The notes beneath the pieces are model-generated. The model ran no database searches. It was given only the letters and a program-made list of their open reading frames with translations, and was not told the origin of the DNA. A stretch of 64,000 nucleotides of DNA from Calendula officinalis (Eukaryota > Streptophyta > Magnoliopsida > Asterales > Asteraceae), in the NCBI GenBank assembly GCA_963853835.1, contig OY970834.1, positions 39,587,257-39,651,256 of the forward strand. The letters run 5' to 3'. Below, in pieces: positions 1 through 11,323 of the stretch; positions within the stretch are counted from its first letter, which is position 1; each line of letters starts with the position of its first letter. A program made the position numbers and the translations under genes.

Positions 1-2046
1 TTCCTAATAAACCTATTTCTATTAATCCGGTTTCTTAAATTATCTTTTTCAAAATTTAAACATTTCCTCCTTGCAATTCGTTTTTTATTAATTTAATTAT
101 AGCATTCCTAACAAAAAGGGAGTAAATCAGGTACAACCATAAACATAATCTCTCATTGATTCTATATAACAACTGCAGTATAATTGTTTCAATTGAGAAT
201 CATTTCATGGTTTTAACTATTTGCAACATCTTCAAACCGCCTTCAAGCCAGTAATTATATTTATGTTTAATTAATAGACATTATTATGCTAAGAATAATG
301 TCAATATTCTGTTATTACTATTTTTCATAAATTGTATTATTATGTTATTAAAGTAAAAAATTGAGTATATATTCTAAACAGAAGTCGATTTTGGCTCGAC
401 TTAAAAGACTCATTTTATTGTTTGAGTTAGCTTTAAAAGTCATATTCTTATTTTTATTTTAAAATTTTGATAATTTTTTATTTTGACTTTTAATCCATAT
501 CTCTATAAACCTTAATATTTTATTAAATCATAAGTGTATGTATATTAATCTTAATAGTTTATTTAATCATAACCTGTATATTTGTGTGTTGGCTTCTGCA
601 GTCAAAATTACAATATATGCTTATTATAACAGAAATAGCTACTGAAATTATGAATGTTGACTTTTGTAGTCAAACTCACTATAATATTGGTAAAAAAATT
701 ATTGCTTTGGTATTTTCTTTTATGTTTTTTAAATCCTAAACTTATCACTCTAACCTTTTACTCTAACCCTAAAATGGTTATTTTGAAAATATTGACTTCT
801 TCAAATTTTAATGATTGTCAAAGTGTTTACTTTTACATGAATCCATATGTACACAATAAAACAAACTTAATCCATATTTTTTTTAATAAATATTCAGTGT
901 TCATTAGTCAAAATCACAATGGATGCTTATCATAATAAAAAACAAATGTTTCAGATTGCATCAGGTATGCTTTGTTTATTAACATTTGAAATCCCGAAAT
1001 TAATTGTGATAATTGATGATTTTGACTTTCCTAAAAGCGTTATAAGTTTGCCTTCATTAAAACATAATCATCCGCTATTTCATTTCTAAAAATTCGTAGA
1101 CGCTATACATTCTGTGATTATGTCATAATGCAGAATATTAAATTATCGGATAAACCGGATTTCAAATTATAATGTGTTTTTTCCTTTCGTAAGACCTATT
1201 TCCGAATCACCTTAGTATTAGCAAAGCTATTGCAATTGTCTTCTAATTTTCACAATGCCATGTCCGTTTTATGGCTCAAATCAGGTTAGTGTTATTTGTC
1301 TCCACAATGATTATTTCTTAACCTCTCAATGTATAGTAACGAATAGATTGAGGCAACCATTTGGCAATATTATGTGTAAAGCATTGTTTTACTTATTTTA
1401 CTTTTCTATAATATTTTTTCAGAATATTTTTTGATTTTGGTGATAGTTAATATTATTTGAGTGAGCTGTTAATCATGGATTTTAGTAGAAATTAACTCAT
1501 TATTTGCGAGATTATTGTTAATCTTAAAGATTTCAGAAAACAAATCTGTGGAACCTAAAGCATTTCAGAAAACAAGTTGATACTTAAAGCAATGTGAAAG
1601 TGTAGCAGAAATGTAGAAACGGTTGATCAGTGTTTTGATTTAGGGCAAAAAAACAGGTATTTACCGGGTACCGGATCGCCGGTTGAACTGTTTACCCGAC
1701 CAGGTCTCAACGGCTAGAAAGTGACCAAAAAACCAGGCAGATTTGACCCGGCCAATGGACCGGTCCCGGTTGAACCGGCCTGGTCAACCCGGGTTTTAAA
1801 ACATTGTATTTTTTAGAATTCTGTTAAATATTTGTATACATAAACGATTAATTTGTCTATGCATGACTTCTAATTATTGACTTTCTTTGTTATGCAGGGT
1901 GTATGAAGTGATTCTACGGTGTAAAAATCACATGCTTACATATGTACGTAATTATCACATGATTAACAATTATTTTTATATTTCAAAAAATTTACGTTCA
2001 ATAAAATTATCGACAGCCCGTGAATTTTCACGGGTCATGACCTAGT
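1..2046 (+). mobile_element. Helitron-like element, 3' end (5' end outside window)
   Basis: The right end has the usual Helitron 3' terminus. An 18-nt hairpin (2017-2034, CCCGTGAA loop TTCACGGG) is followed 8 nt later by CTAGT (2042-2046), and the next host base is T. No coding region is seen, so it would be non-autonomous. The left end is not visible and the true length is unknown. The internal stretch 1655-1800 is GC-rich with repeated CCGG/ACCGG words and could be another repeat inside it. The remainder is AT-rich with nothing recognisable. The terminus is read directly; assigning everything from position 1 to the element is inference. Confidence 0.55.
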
Positions 2047-2523
2047 TTTCCTAATAAAATAGAGATTATAAGCTCTAGACCAACCAAGGGATATATTTTT
2101 ATAAAAGTAAATATTTCTCAATATATTTAGTGTTTTATTTGGGTATTTAAACCGCTAATTTGGGAAAATGCCTTGCATGTAGCATAGATAACAACCATAC
2201 AACACATCCCAACCCAACATTACCTAACCATTCATTGTTTAAACAAACAAAAAAGTTACTTTCAATAGAAGCCGACCATAACTAATTGGACCAACTACCA
2301 AAATAACATCCTAAAATATCATTGTCATAATCGAAAACAAAAATGTCATTAATGAATATCTCAATCCCAAATCAACATTAACATCCAAAAAGCAAAATCG
2401 AAATTAAACACTACAACTGCCATTACAACTTAAAGTCTCCTATATCAATCAAAACCATCATTAACCGACAATTTAACGACATGAGAAAATCTTAAGTTGC
2501 AAGTCAACATCTTTACATACGAT

Positions 2524-3296
2524 TCAAAGGTCTTGCACACTCAAACCTGCAATTAAACAAAAAATAAGCTTGTTATCATACAAATTTCTTTGTTTTTTAT
2601 TTGGGTTAAGTAAATTTTAAAAAGTTTTTAGACATTTAGTGCTAAAAAAACATAAATACAAACCTGGAGGGAGAGATTGCTTCAACTTATCAGCTTTCTC
2701 CTTATCAAATACACATAAAGTGTAGAGATACTTTGAGCAACGAACCTTGAATTTGACAGATTCTTTGCTTCTTTTGATCTTCACAGATCGTGCATCCTTC
2801 CTCCTTGCGGTAAGGAGGAAATCCTTAATCTCGTGAATTTGCTTCGGCTGATAAAGTAATTAATTAACACATTAGAAACTAATCATATAAGTAATCTGAA
2901 ATCATAATAATCGCATTACACTACAAAAGATATGATTTTTAATCAAAAATTCCAATATCAAAAACGATTTTGTAAAAAAAAATTACAAATCAAAATCAAT
3001 GTATTAACCAATAGATCCCTAATTCACAGAAATCCGAAATAGCATTCATTAGCATTTACAGATTTCAAATTACAATGGCACTTCACAAAGCAAATAATCG
3101 CCAAAATAAACAGCAAATACAACGGTAAACATCGTTATCATGATAGCGATTAAGCAGTAGAAGATTTAAACTAATATACCAAAACGATAAAAGCAAAAGC
3201 ATAGTGACAGTGAAATCTACCATGACTCAAGCTTAAAATAAGAAAAACCACAATCAAATGCGAGAGAGATTGAGAGAGAATACCATTTTTGAAGAT
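2524..3296 (-). CDS. RPL38: 60S ribosomal protein L38 (eL38), three exons
   Basis: Cytosolic large-subunit ribosomal protein eL38. Exons on the minus strand are 3294-3296 (only the ATG), 2664-2847 and 2524-2546. They total 210 nt and encode 69 residues plus stop, the normal length for plant eL38. The protein opens MPKQIHEIKDFLLTARRKDA and ends with LPPGLSVQDL, matching the family along its whole length. Both introns are GT-AG: intron 1 is 446 nt (2848-3293) and starts directly after the start codon, intron 2 is 117 nt (2547-2663) and splits a Gly codon. No lesion is seen, so the gene looks functional. The upstream region carries telo-box and site II motifs typical of plant ribosomal protein genes. 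Confidence 0.95.
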
Positions 3297-3325
3297 GTAA
3301 AACTTGCGGCAGTCGAAGACACAAT

Positions 3326-3382
3326 AAACCCTAGTTTCGTTAAAATATAAAGGTTGGATTGTGGTATTAGAGAATATGGGCT
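3326..3382 (-). promoter_or_regulatory. RPL38 promoter motifs (telo-box, site II)
   Basis: A telo-box AAACCCTA lies at 3326-3333, about 30 nt upstream of the start codon. A site II-like TGGGCT lies at 3377-3382, with a related CGGGCT near 3451. This pairing is characteristic of plant ribosomal protein genes and couples expression to cell proliferation. An AT-rich TATA-like stretch sits near 3341-3351. The transcription start was not determined. Confidence 0.6.
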
Positions 3383-3590
3383 TGGAAACACATGTATATT
3401 AGGCCTAGCAAACAGAACTCAGAGAGTTTAGTGGTCTTTGTATAATTTAACGGGCTTTAAGAACGTTAAGGTTTACATTGATTGTAGATTTGTAGTGTTT
3501 AAATGTAGTTACGTTGTATTTAATTTCAAATTTTGAATTCTTAAAACTTAAAAGGTTGTTATGAAGTTGGTACTAATGTATTATATAGAT

Positions 3591-4056
3591 AGAGTTGCGG
3601 TCAGGGAGGTCCTTGATTTTTATAAAGTATTAAGGGATTAATCTTAGTCATTGGATTAAAATCATCACCATCATCAAATCACATATGATTCAGTATACAA
3701 CCACCACCATCATCAAATCACATGTGATTCAATATACAACCACCACCTCCGGCCACTGCGGCCGGCGACCACCTCCGACCGCCGCCTCCGGTCAGCGCAA
3801 TCACATGTGATTGGATACGCAATCACATGTGATTGCAAGCAGCCGACGGTGGCGAGGGGTTGCCAGTGGTGGTGGTGGTCGGCCGTGATGAATCACATGT
3901 GATTTAATACACATGGGGTGGTGATGGTGGTGGTGGGTGGTGTGCAATCACATGTGATTCTAGTGGTGGTGATTATTTGCGGATTAATTGATCCAAATGC
4001 TGATATTTGTTCCTCAGGAACTTTATAAAAATCACGGACCTCCTTGAACGTTTCTC
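3591..4056. mobile_element. Mutator-like MITE with 9-bp target duplication
   Basis: The ends are long imperfect inverted repeats sharing GGAGGTCC and GATTTTTATAAAGT cores (3606-3629 and the reverse complement at 4020-4042). The 9-bp direct repeat TATATAGAT flanks it at 3582-3590 and 4057-4065, the duplication size of Mutator-like elements. It is 466 bp with no coding capacity. The interior is GC-rich with CCACCACC/GGTGGTGG tracts and an array of palindromes. Confidence 0.65.
3677..3959. repeat. Array of six AATCACATGTGATT palindromes
   Basis: The 14-bp perfect palindrome occurs at 3716-3729, 3799-3812, 3821-3834, 3891-3904 and 3946-3959, with a one-base variant (CATATG core) at 3677-3690. 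Each contains the E-box-like CACATGTG. The spacers are CCACC- or GGTGG-rich. All copies are inside the Mutator-like MITE. Confidence 0.85.
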
Positions 4057-4073
4057 TATATAGATATTTTATA

Positions 4074-4337
4074 CTCCCTCCGTCCCACAAAAAACTTCTC
4101 ATTTGCCTTTTGCACAAGTTTTTAGGTGATGGTTAGTAGTGGGGTCATTGATAATACTTTTTATTAAAATATAAGATTGAGTTGGAGAGAGAAAGATAAC
4201 TAGTAGATATTAGTGGTGGGTCTTTATTAATAATAGTTTTTTTATTGTGTGGAGCCCATCATTTATGAGAAATGAGAAGTTTTTTGTGGGACAAAAATTT
4301 AGAGTGAAATGAGAAGTTTTTTATGGGACGGAGGGAG
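4074..4337. mobile_element. Stowaway MITE
   Basis: The terminal inverted repeats begin CTCCCTCCGTCCCA and extend into AAACTTCTCATTT. The TA dinucleotide is duplicated at 4072-4073 and 4338-4339, the Tc1/mariner target duplication. Length is 264 bp and it is non-coding. This is the classic plant Stowaway terminus. Confidence 0.85.
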
Positions 4338-4467
4338 TAATAAAATGTATATAATTGAATAAAATACCTTTAAATAGTTAATTACAAATTAGAAGGTTGT
4401 CTGCAAAAAACAGAATAGTTTAATTATTGCTTTTACCAAACAGTTTTCTTTGTAGTATTTCAAATTA

Positions 4468-4468
<1 letters not shown>

Positions 4469-4509
<41 letters not shown>
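4469..4509. repeat. (AT)n microsatellite
   Basis: About 40 bp of uninterrupted AT dinucleotides in intergenic sequence. Confidence 0.9.
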
Positions 4510-4513
<4 letters not shown>

Positions 4514-7040
4514 CGCTGGATAAACCGGATTTCTCGCATGAGTCAAGAAACTTTAAATGGTGAAATGGCTTGAATCTTGGTGAGTGTTCTGCATCAACAT
4601 TCTTCGTCTTTGATTTGAACTTCTCATCCATTATCATGGTTTTGGCCAAGTACGGTTGTCTCAGAAAAAAGAAAAAAGAAATTGTTCTTTGAAGTAGATT
4701 ATGCAACAACCAAATCGGTAACCCAATAATGGGACAAATGTTACAAATGGAGAAATTGGATAAAAGGTTGTCTCAAGTCGGCAACAGGTTACATTCTAGC
4801 TAATATTGGCTCACCTACCTGGGAATTTGACATTCAAATAAGTTCTCAGAATGGCCATCCTTTATAATGCTTGTGTTTTCAACTATAAAAAGTTGAAATA
4901 AGACTTATTATGTGACAAAGTACTCAATCTTTTTTCTTTCATCTGTCATGATTATATATATTTCGGCACATATATGTAACATTTCCCTTCATCTTAATTT
5001 CTACAGCTATAGGTTGATTCGATTTCTTTTATAAATTTTCGGTTCCACTTTCTTATTTGGAATCAAGCTAGCGATCGAGTATCCTCTTGCAATGAAGACA
5101 ATAGTGTGACATGATATCACTTAATTTCAATACAACAAGTCTCTGCGTTACACTTAATCAAGTCAAATGGTGCACAAACTTAGTTTGTTAATTAAATGAA
5201 TGCAAATATACCCGGTAATGAACCGGTTTCTACCGGATCTCATGTCTTTGGCCCAAAACCGTTTTTCAACACAAACTGGTTTTGACCAGCATTGACCCAA
5301 TTCGATTTGTTTTTTTTAAACCGGTTTGTGCATCTCTACTTACCTGGACATGATGACATGTATTATAACATATATAAAAGCATTTAATCATGTATCATTT
5401 TGTAAGCCAAAACTTGGTAACATCATCCAAAAGCCACATAGAGAATTAAGGCCTCATTGGGGTCCCCCATGCCTTTAGGCCCTCCCAAGAGTCACAACAG
5501 ATCCAATATCTACTTAAAAGTGGAGAACAGGAAGAATCAATTAAGAAAGTTGTACTCCATGATTCAAGTTAATAACATTTTAATGTAAAGTTAACACAAT
5601 GTATATAGAATGATGTGACAAACCTTGGACTCTTCAAACACGTGATATATTCAACACTGATTATATACTAGCTTTTTGTAGTCTTAACTATAGAAACAAA
5701 AACACAGACAGTTTCTAGACTTTGCTATTAAAATTCATGGTCCATACATAAACTAAAAAAGTCATATAATCATTTACAAAGAAACAAAAACAACATGGTC
5801 CAAGTAACACGTACCAAATATCTTCAAAAGAAACAAAAACAACTGATGAGCTAAGTTACCTTGTTTATAAGGATTATATTGCTGCAAACTGTATTACATG
5901 GATTATATAAAGGAACAAAAGAACAGCTTAATTTCATGCCTTGTGTGATACTAAAGAGTATTAATACAGTTTTCTAATTACAAAAACTTTTTTTTGAACG
6001 GCAATTTGTATTAACATCCAGTAAGAGTTAGATATAAATTAAAGAAAATATATTTTAATTACGAGCATTGGTGCAATGCAGATAAACCATGTCACTTGCA
6101 ATATCAAAGATCCTTGCAGGTATAACCAAATACTTAAAGTAGATGCACATATGGGGAAAAGTATCCACTATATATGTATATGCTACAAACTTAGATTATT
6201 TTCAAAACTTCAATTATTTCATGGACTCTATAACTCATCCAAGTTATACATTTTCCAAGCATAAGGTAAAAACCCTAGAATTCTAATTTAATCTTTGGGG
6301 GCTTTTCTGCAATTATTCATAATTAATAAAGTGACCGATCTTGTGAATTAACAGTCAATATATCAGAGAAACAAATGCAGCTCTTACTGATTGCGAATAT
6401 AAGATAGAATGCCATATTAAAACATAAAAAACTAAAAGCCAGTCAACAGATTTAATTGAGTAGAGGGTTGAAATCATAGAAACAAACCTTGCTTCTAGTG
6501 ATTTCTGGATCCTAATGGTTAATAAGATCATAACCTGCAAAAGACGAAAAAAATGAAAGAACAAAAAAGGGGATCGATCTTCCGTGAATAAAAAACAATG
6601 GTTAATAAGTTCATAAATAATTGCAAAAAATAAAATAAGATACCTTTATTGTGAGAACAGATCTAAACACATCTGAATATAGATATCGCAAGCGTGATAA
6701 AAAAATTAAAAAGGAAAAAGAAAGAGATATGGAGAGAAAATATCCAACACAAGGTGATGTTAAGGCGATATAATAACATAATGATGTCACTTTCTGTTGA
6801 TTTAAAACAGTAAGCCATGAAATATGACGCTAACATCAAACTAAACCCTACTGCTAATTAATATAATATTAAAGTACACAATAATCATTATTTTATTTTA
6901 TTTTGAAATCCCAAACAAACAGACTACAACAAGAGGCTATTTCAGGTGTGTTTCTTCAGCAACAACCATCAAATGTCCTTCATTTTAGCAAAAGGAAGAA
7001 CACAAAAAGAATGTTTTTTTTTGTTATGATAATTAAGAAA
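4510..7040. other. Host intergenic stretch without a supported gene
   Basis: AT-rich sequence. Open frames here are short and have no recognisable composition or motif. A CCGGT-rich patch at 5210-5335 with GTGCACAAAC and GTTTGTGCATC near its ends resembles a decayed hAT-type MITE but is not convincing. The right part (about 6300-7040) may belong to the primary transcript of the adjacent MIR156 gene, which usually extends past the hairpin. Confidence 0.5.
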
Positions 7041-7077
7041 CAGATTAGATTACAGCATAAGTAAAGAATGAAGGTAC

Positions 7078-7159
7078 TGACAGATAGAGCAGTGAGCACC
7101 CAAAACAATCATACTCAATTTGGTATAATTTGCCTTTGTGTGCTCACTCTCTTCTGTCA
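7078..7159 (-). ncRNA. MIR156: miR156 precursor hairpin
   Basis: The minus strand contains the 20-nt mature miR156 TGACAGAAGAGAGTGAGCAC at 7140-7159 as the 5' arm. The 3' arm at 7078-7099 (star, GTGCTCACTGCTCTATCTGTCA) pairs with it except for small bulges, across a loop of about 40 nt. miR156 is the conserved plant regulator of SPL transcription factors that maintains the juvenile phase. The mature sequence is exact and the foldback is intact, so this is very likely a functional locus. The primary transcript runs leftward from roughly 7.3-7.5 kb; its ends were not mapped. An open frame across the hairpin is incidental. Confidence 0.93.
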
Positions 7160-7259
7160 GCTCTATCAATTGTACTTTGCGTAACCAAAAAAAATGAGTA
7201 TTCAAATCCAGATCTGAAAACATAAAGCAAAAAAAACCCATATAAGGAAAAGAAACATC

Positions 7260-8612
7260 TAGGGTTTTCGTAGATTAAAAAAGAACCCAGCTAGAGATGA
7301 AGAAATACAAAACACTTACAACATCAGTACTGATCGATACAATATCTCATAAATTTAGGGTATTGAAAAAAGAACCCAACTGCAGGATATGAAACAGACC
7401 ACCGTAAAAACATAATAAATGGGAATCTAGAGAGAGAAAATGAATGGGGGATGATCGATCATGTTATGAGATGATCGAACAGTGTGAGCGACTTTCAGCT
7501 TCTTATCGCCTAGCTTTTGGAATTATCTTGGATTAATTTCAATATTTAATTAACCTTTTATTTTGACTTGAAGTTAAGTTATAGTGATCAAAACTTGTAC
7601 GAAATCGAAAAATTAGCTTGCCTTCTCTCGCCATCAACCAATCATTTAGCTTGATTCTTGATTTAATATAGGAGAAACTGTATTGATTCCTATCATTTGT
7701 GTTTACCTATGTGCCTATCAATTTGATTATGGCAAATGTCAAAATTAAAGATGACATGAATAAAAAGAATTAGTGGATTACACATATCAAGCTTAGAAAT
7801 TAATAGGATTATATATGGATAGAGAAAAAATGAAAGAAGAAATATCATTTCTCTTAATATAAATAAAAATTGATGTTTGATTAACAAGGCTTATAAAAAG
7901 GGTGGTGATTTGCACAAGGAAATGAGTTATTTTTACAAGAAAATTCAATTCAAAGGAAATAGACAATCTTATCCTTAAATATGATATTTTTATGTTGTAA
8001 TAAAATTATATTTAGAGGTAGAATTGTACATTTGATTTATATTTCCAAGTTCTCCTTTCCTAGTTCAGAAAAAAAAAAGTAAATTTTTCATTACCACGTA
8101 GTTGGCTGTAAAAAACGATTTCACTCTACCATAATTATTGGTTTCTTAGTATATTAATCATTTTATGTGATTATCGTTCAAATTAATATTATTCAGTTGT
8201 TAATATTATAAACATTATCTTTTACAAAGCTATGTTTATCAAAACAAATACGAGTATGTTTTTAAGTCAAAAGAAAGTTATTATAAACACAATTTTTACT
8301 ATTAAAGTTTTATTTGTATATTGAATATAGACCATTGAAAATTGAAATGTATAACTTTGACAAAGACCCTCTCTCTGTCACTATCGGTGATCCTAGCACC
8401 GGAAGGCTTAGATGTTGACCTGCAATAAGCTAATTGAATCTACCGTTGGGTTCCAAGTATTAATCCGGAGAGAAGAGAATAAAGCTGGAAAGAAGATAAA
8501 AAGAAGTTTTATATTTCAGAATATTTTTTAAAAAGAAAATAAGATGAAGAAAATTTTATAAAAAATTCTTTCACAAATTCTCTTATATATACATTTCCCA
8601 TTCAAAGTAAGG
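7260..8612. other. MIR156 upstream region and left flank of the virus cluster
   Basis: No coding exon is seen. The part next to 7260-7600 probably contains the MIR156 promoter and the 5' part of its primary transcript, but no convincing TATA box was found. The rest is AT-rich host DNA into which the pararetrovirus cluster is joined at the AT microsatellite starting near 8613. Confidence 0.5.
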
Positions 8613-8777
<165 letters not shown>

Positions 8778-8803
8778 TCTATACCTAAAATTAAGTTTAT
8801 ATA

Positions 8804-9009
8804 GGGTCTCTAAACTTAATTTAAAACTTAATTTATGGAAAAGTAAGGGTACTTGTATGTATGCAACCAAGCAGAAAATCCAGAAAATATATATAACCAA
8901 ATAAAATAGGGGGGTCTCTAAACTTAATTTAAAACTTAATTTATGGAAAAGTAAGGGTACTTGTATGTATGCAAGCAAGCAGAAAATCCAGAAAATATAT
9001 ATAAACAAA
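8804..9009 (-). repeat. Viral leader repeats, copy A (two units)
   Basis: Two direct copies of a unit beginning GGGTCTCTAAACTTAATTT, starting at 8804 and 8912 (108 bp apart). In the viral sense these lie between the A-tract and the PBS. The same unit recurs at 25187-25480, 25912-26210 and, inverted, 31692-31875. Confidence 0.9.
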
Positions 9010-9080
9010 TTTAACAAATCCGTACTCGGTACTTCCCTTAAGTTAATTTCCAAAAATGCCAAAAATTTAATTCCCGAAAA

Positions 9081-9084
<4 letters not shown>

Positions 9085-9111
<27 letters not shown>
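9085..9111 (-). repeat. Viral A-tract (T-tract on plus strand), copy A
   Basis: 27 T on the plus strand (A in the viral sense). It is followed in all copies by AGGTTACCACCTTTCCCC. The tract is present in every copy with variable length (copy C has 30 A at 31582-31611). Confidence 0.9.
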
Positions 9112-9259
9112 AGGTTACCACCTTTCCCCAACAGAACGGATTATCAAACAGGCTCACTCCGGCCTTATAAAATCCTTAGTTTTGGGTCACGCAGTGGTAA
9201 GCTAAAAACTTTTCAACGAAATGATAAAATGAATATACACAAATACTTAAAATAAAATT

Positions 9260-9545
9260 TTTATTACAAGCATATATTACAAACTGGGAATCAAATTTCA
9301 TGACATTTAAGGACTTAAGGTTTTCCCTTTCGGGAGATCCTTTGAAAAACTAAAAGTAGATGGAAAGAAACTTACATAAAGTGAAGAGGAATATCATACA
9401 AATTACACACTTGAATATTATACAAACGTATTACAAAATTTTTGGATTGAAGAGGATTGAGAATTTTTTCTAGTAAAGGGTTTGGGTATCTTCTGCTTCT
9501 GAGTAGGTGTTGTGTCTTCCTCTTGGCTAGTCGTCCCTTTAAATA
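9260..9545 (-). promoter_or_regulatory. Putative pregenomic RNA promoter, leader splice donor and poly(A) signal, copy A
   Basis: Reading the viral sense, a TATA-like TATTTAAA lies at 9538-9545, downstream of ORF4, where caulimovirids place the promoter of the pregenomic RNA. A consensus 5' splice donor GTAAGT follows at 9370-9375 and AATAAA at 9260-9265. A start about 30 nt past the TATA box and polyadenylation after AATAAA would give the terminally redundant RNA typical of the family. Equivalent elements occur in B (17777-17784, 17609-17614, 17499-17504). Transcript ends are inferred. Confidence 0.6.
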
Positions 9546-9792
9546 GATGAAATTCGGGGGAGCTCTTATTGCTAGTGCTGTTGTAGGTGGGGCACTCTTG
9601 ACTTGATCTTTTAACATTTTCTGCATTATTAGATGTGATATAAAGCAAACTTATCTTCAAGAATCTGAATTATTAGGGTACAGCTATCTTCAGGAATATG
9701 CTGTCACTTCTTGTCTGGCAAATAATTGGGTAAACTTGAGTGGTAAAACTGTATCGGAATCTTTTGTCTTTTCATACTGGCTGTAATGGCAT

Positions 9793-11241
9793 CTAAGTGT
9801 CCAAATTGTGTCTTGCTATAGTATCAAACGAGTAACTATCATCGTTATCTGTGTAGTTTTCTTCATTTGGATCAAAATGTTCTCTATTATCGCTTGTATT
9901 TTCTTCATTGGACATAGGATCATTAGTTTCAATATTAGACAAATTAACTGGGGTTAAGTTGTCAGGAATTGATTTTTCTTTGGTAGGCTCTTGAGCATTT
10001 TCCATTAATTCTGGTAACATGGCCTTGAGAATTTCTTTTACCGTCTTATTTACCGTTTCATGAAGGATTCTTTCACTATATTTTTTCTTTTTTGATCTCT
10101 TCTTTGACGAAGAAGCTTCATAATAATTTTTTAACTCTTCTGAGTTTTCTAAAATCTGATCTAAAATTTGTTCAGTGTTTTCTGGTTCTTGTGCATCTTG
10201 AGCATTTGGGCTATCCGGGAGTAAATTAAAGGAAGGATATTCTGAACTTGGGGTAGGATTATATTTTACTAAGAAGTCTTTATGTTTTCCTGGTTCTCCC
10301 AAAGTGTCCCAAATTTCTATGTCCTTATTCTTTTTAGTAGAGGAATCAGGAGTCCTCTGTGTCTCCTGAGATTTTAGCAATCCCATAGCTATATCCGGAT
10401 TTGATGAGTCTTTACCAGTTGCCGGGAGCACTGGACTAGCTAGTAAATTATTAGGTTTACTAGTACCTTCTTGCCCACTCATTGGGGAGTGAGTACCCTT
10501 CTTACTCTTCTGTTTTGGGTCAGAAGAGGAACCACTTGAGAGATTTACAATTGCTGATCTATTCTTTTGTAGATTGTTTATCTTATTAACTAAGTTTTTG
10601 TTTTCTTCTCTAAGCCTATAGATTTCTTCATTAATACATCTATAATTGTTTTTCATAGACTCACAATGGTCACAAAAAAGAATCTGATTTGTATCTTTAG
10701 TAACTGAATAAGTAGGTGGAGGTTCTGTATAATGTTTAAGAGATTCTGAAATATAAAAATTCATTCCTAAATTCATTCTTGCTATAGTTAATGCTTGTTG
10801 ATAGTCATTAAAACCTTTGTATAAAGGGTCTGGATATCCTTGAATAGCTTCTATTACTTCTATCCAAGTATGAAAAAAGCCTGTCTTTTTACCTTTTAAA
10901 ACAACATAGAATTTAAAACGATTACGGTTCTGGTTAAAATGTTCTGATAAAGCATTTAAACATGCTATAAAATGTTTTCTGTCTTTAGGTTCTCGGCCAT
11001 AAGAAATCCATAAGTTATCTAAAATACATTTTTCTTCTTTACTAAGTGATATATGGGGTAGAGCTTTGAATGAAATGTTACTATTGGGAAAAACTTGTAG
11101 ATTCTGGTTACCAAATCTAATATTTTCTTGGTAATATCTGGATGGATTCTGGATAGGCCTTGCAGCAAAAGAATTTCCCGGTGGAATTCCCTCTGGCCTC
11201 ATACTCCTTGGAGGAGGACCTCTTGGACTTGGTATAAACAT
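9793..11241 (-). CDS. Pararetrovirus ORF4, viroplasmin/TAV-like protein, copy A
   Basis: 482 residues. Residues about 109-158 (FYVVLKGKKTGFF, then TW, IQGYP and LYKGF) match the pattern of the caulimovirid viroplasmin/translational transactivator domain, a small RNase H1 N-terminal-like fold. The N-terminus is Pro/Arg-rich. A CDHC pair near 190-193 precedes a likely coiled coil at about 200-228. The middle is Ser/Thr/Pro-rich, a Lys/Arg patch lies near 382-392, and the C-terminus is acidic. TAV proteins promote translation of polycistronic viral RNA and form inclusion bodies; that role is inferred here. The start ATG is preceded directly by a pyrimidine tract and CAG, which suggests a spliced mRNA. 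The frame is uninterrupted. Confidence 0.85.
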   Translation of the reverse strand: MFIPSPRGPPPRSMRPEGIPPGNSFAARPIQNPSRYYQENIRFGNQNLQVFPNSNISFKALPHISLSKEEKCILDNLWISYGREPKDRKHFIACLNALSEHFNQNRNRFKFYVVLKGKKTGFFHTWIEVIEAIQGYPDPLYKGFNDYQQALTIARMNLGMNFYISESLKHYTEPPPTYSVTKDTNQILFCDHCESMKNNYRCINEEIYRLREENKNLVNKINNLQKNRSAIVNLSSGSSSDPKQKSKKGTHSPMSGQEGTSKPNNLLASPVLPATGKDSSNPDIAMGLLKSQETQRTPDSSTKKNKDIEIWDTLGEPGKHKDFLVKYNPTPSSEYPSFNLLPDSPNAQDAQEPENTEQILDQILENSEELKNYYEASSSKKRSKKKKYSERILHETVNKTVKEILKAMLPELMENAQEPTKEKSIPDNLTPVNLSNIETNDPMSNEENTSDNREHFDPNEENYTDNDDSYSFDTIARHNLDT

Positions 11242-11255
11242 CTGTGGAAAAAATA
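11242..11255 (-). promoter_or_regulatory. Putative 3' splice acceptor abutting the ORF4 start, copy A
   Basis: In the viral sense the sequence reads TATTTTTTCCACAG directly followed by the ORF4 ATG. It is a strong plant acceptor, identical in B (19481-19494) and C (29438-29451). Use of the site is inferred. Confidence 0.6.
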
Positions 11256-11323
11256 TAGTTAAATATTTTTATTAATGATAATAATATTTTCTTCTATCTC
11301 TTTGTGAAAGATAAATTATACTC

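Noticed and set aside
654..935. 93-codon open frame at the left end
   Set aside because: AT-driven composition, no recognisable domain, and it lies in a putative Helitron; treated as chance.
5165..5340. hAT-type MITE with GTGCACAAAC/GTTTGTGCATC ends
   Set aside because: Ends match over too few bases and no target duplication was found.
7050..7241. 63-codon open frame on the minus strand
   Set aside because: It only overlaps the miR156 hairpin; the RNA foldback explains the conservation.
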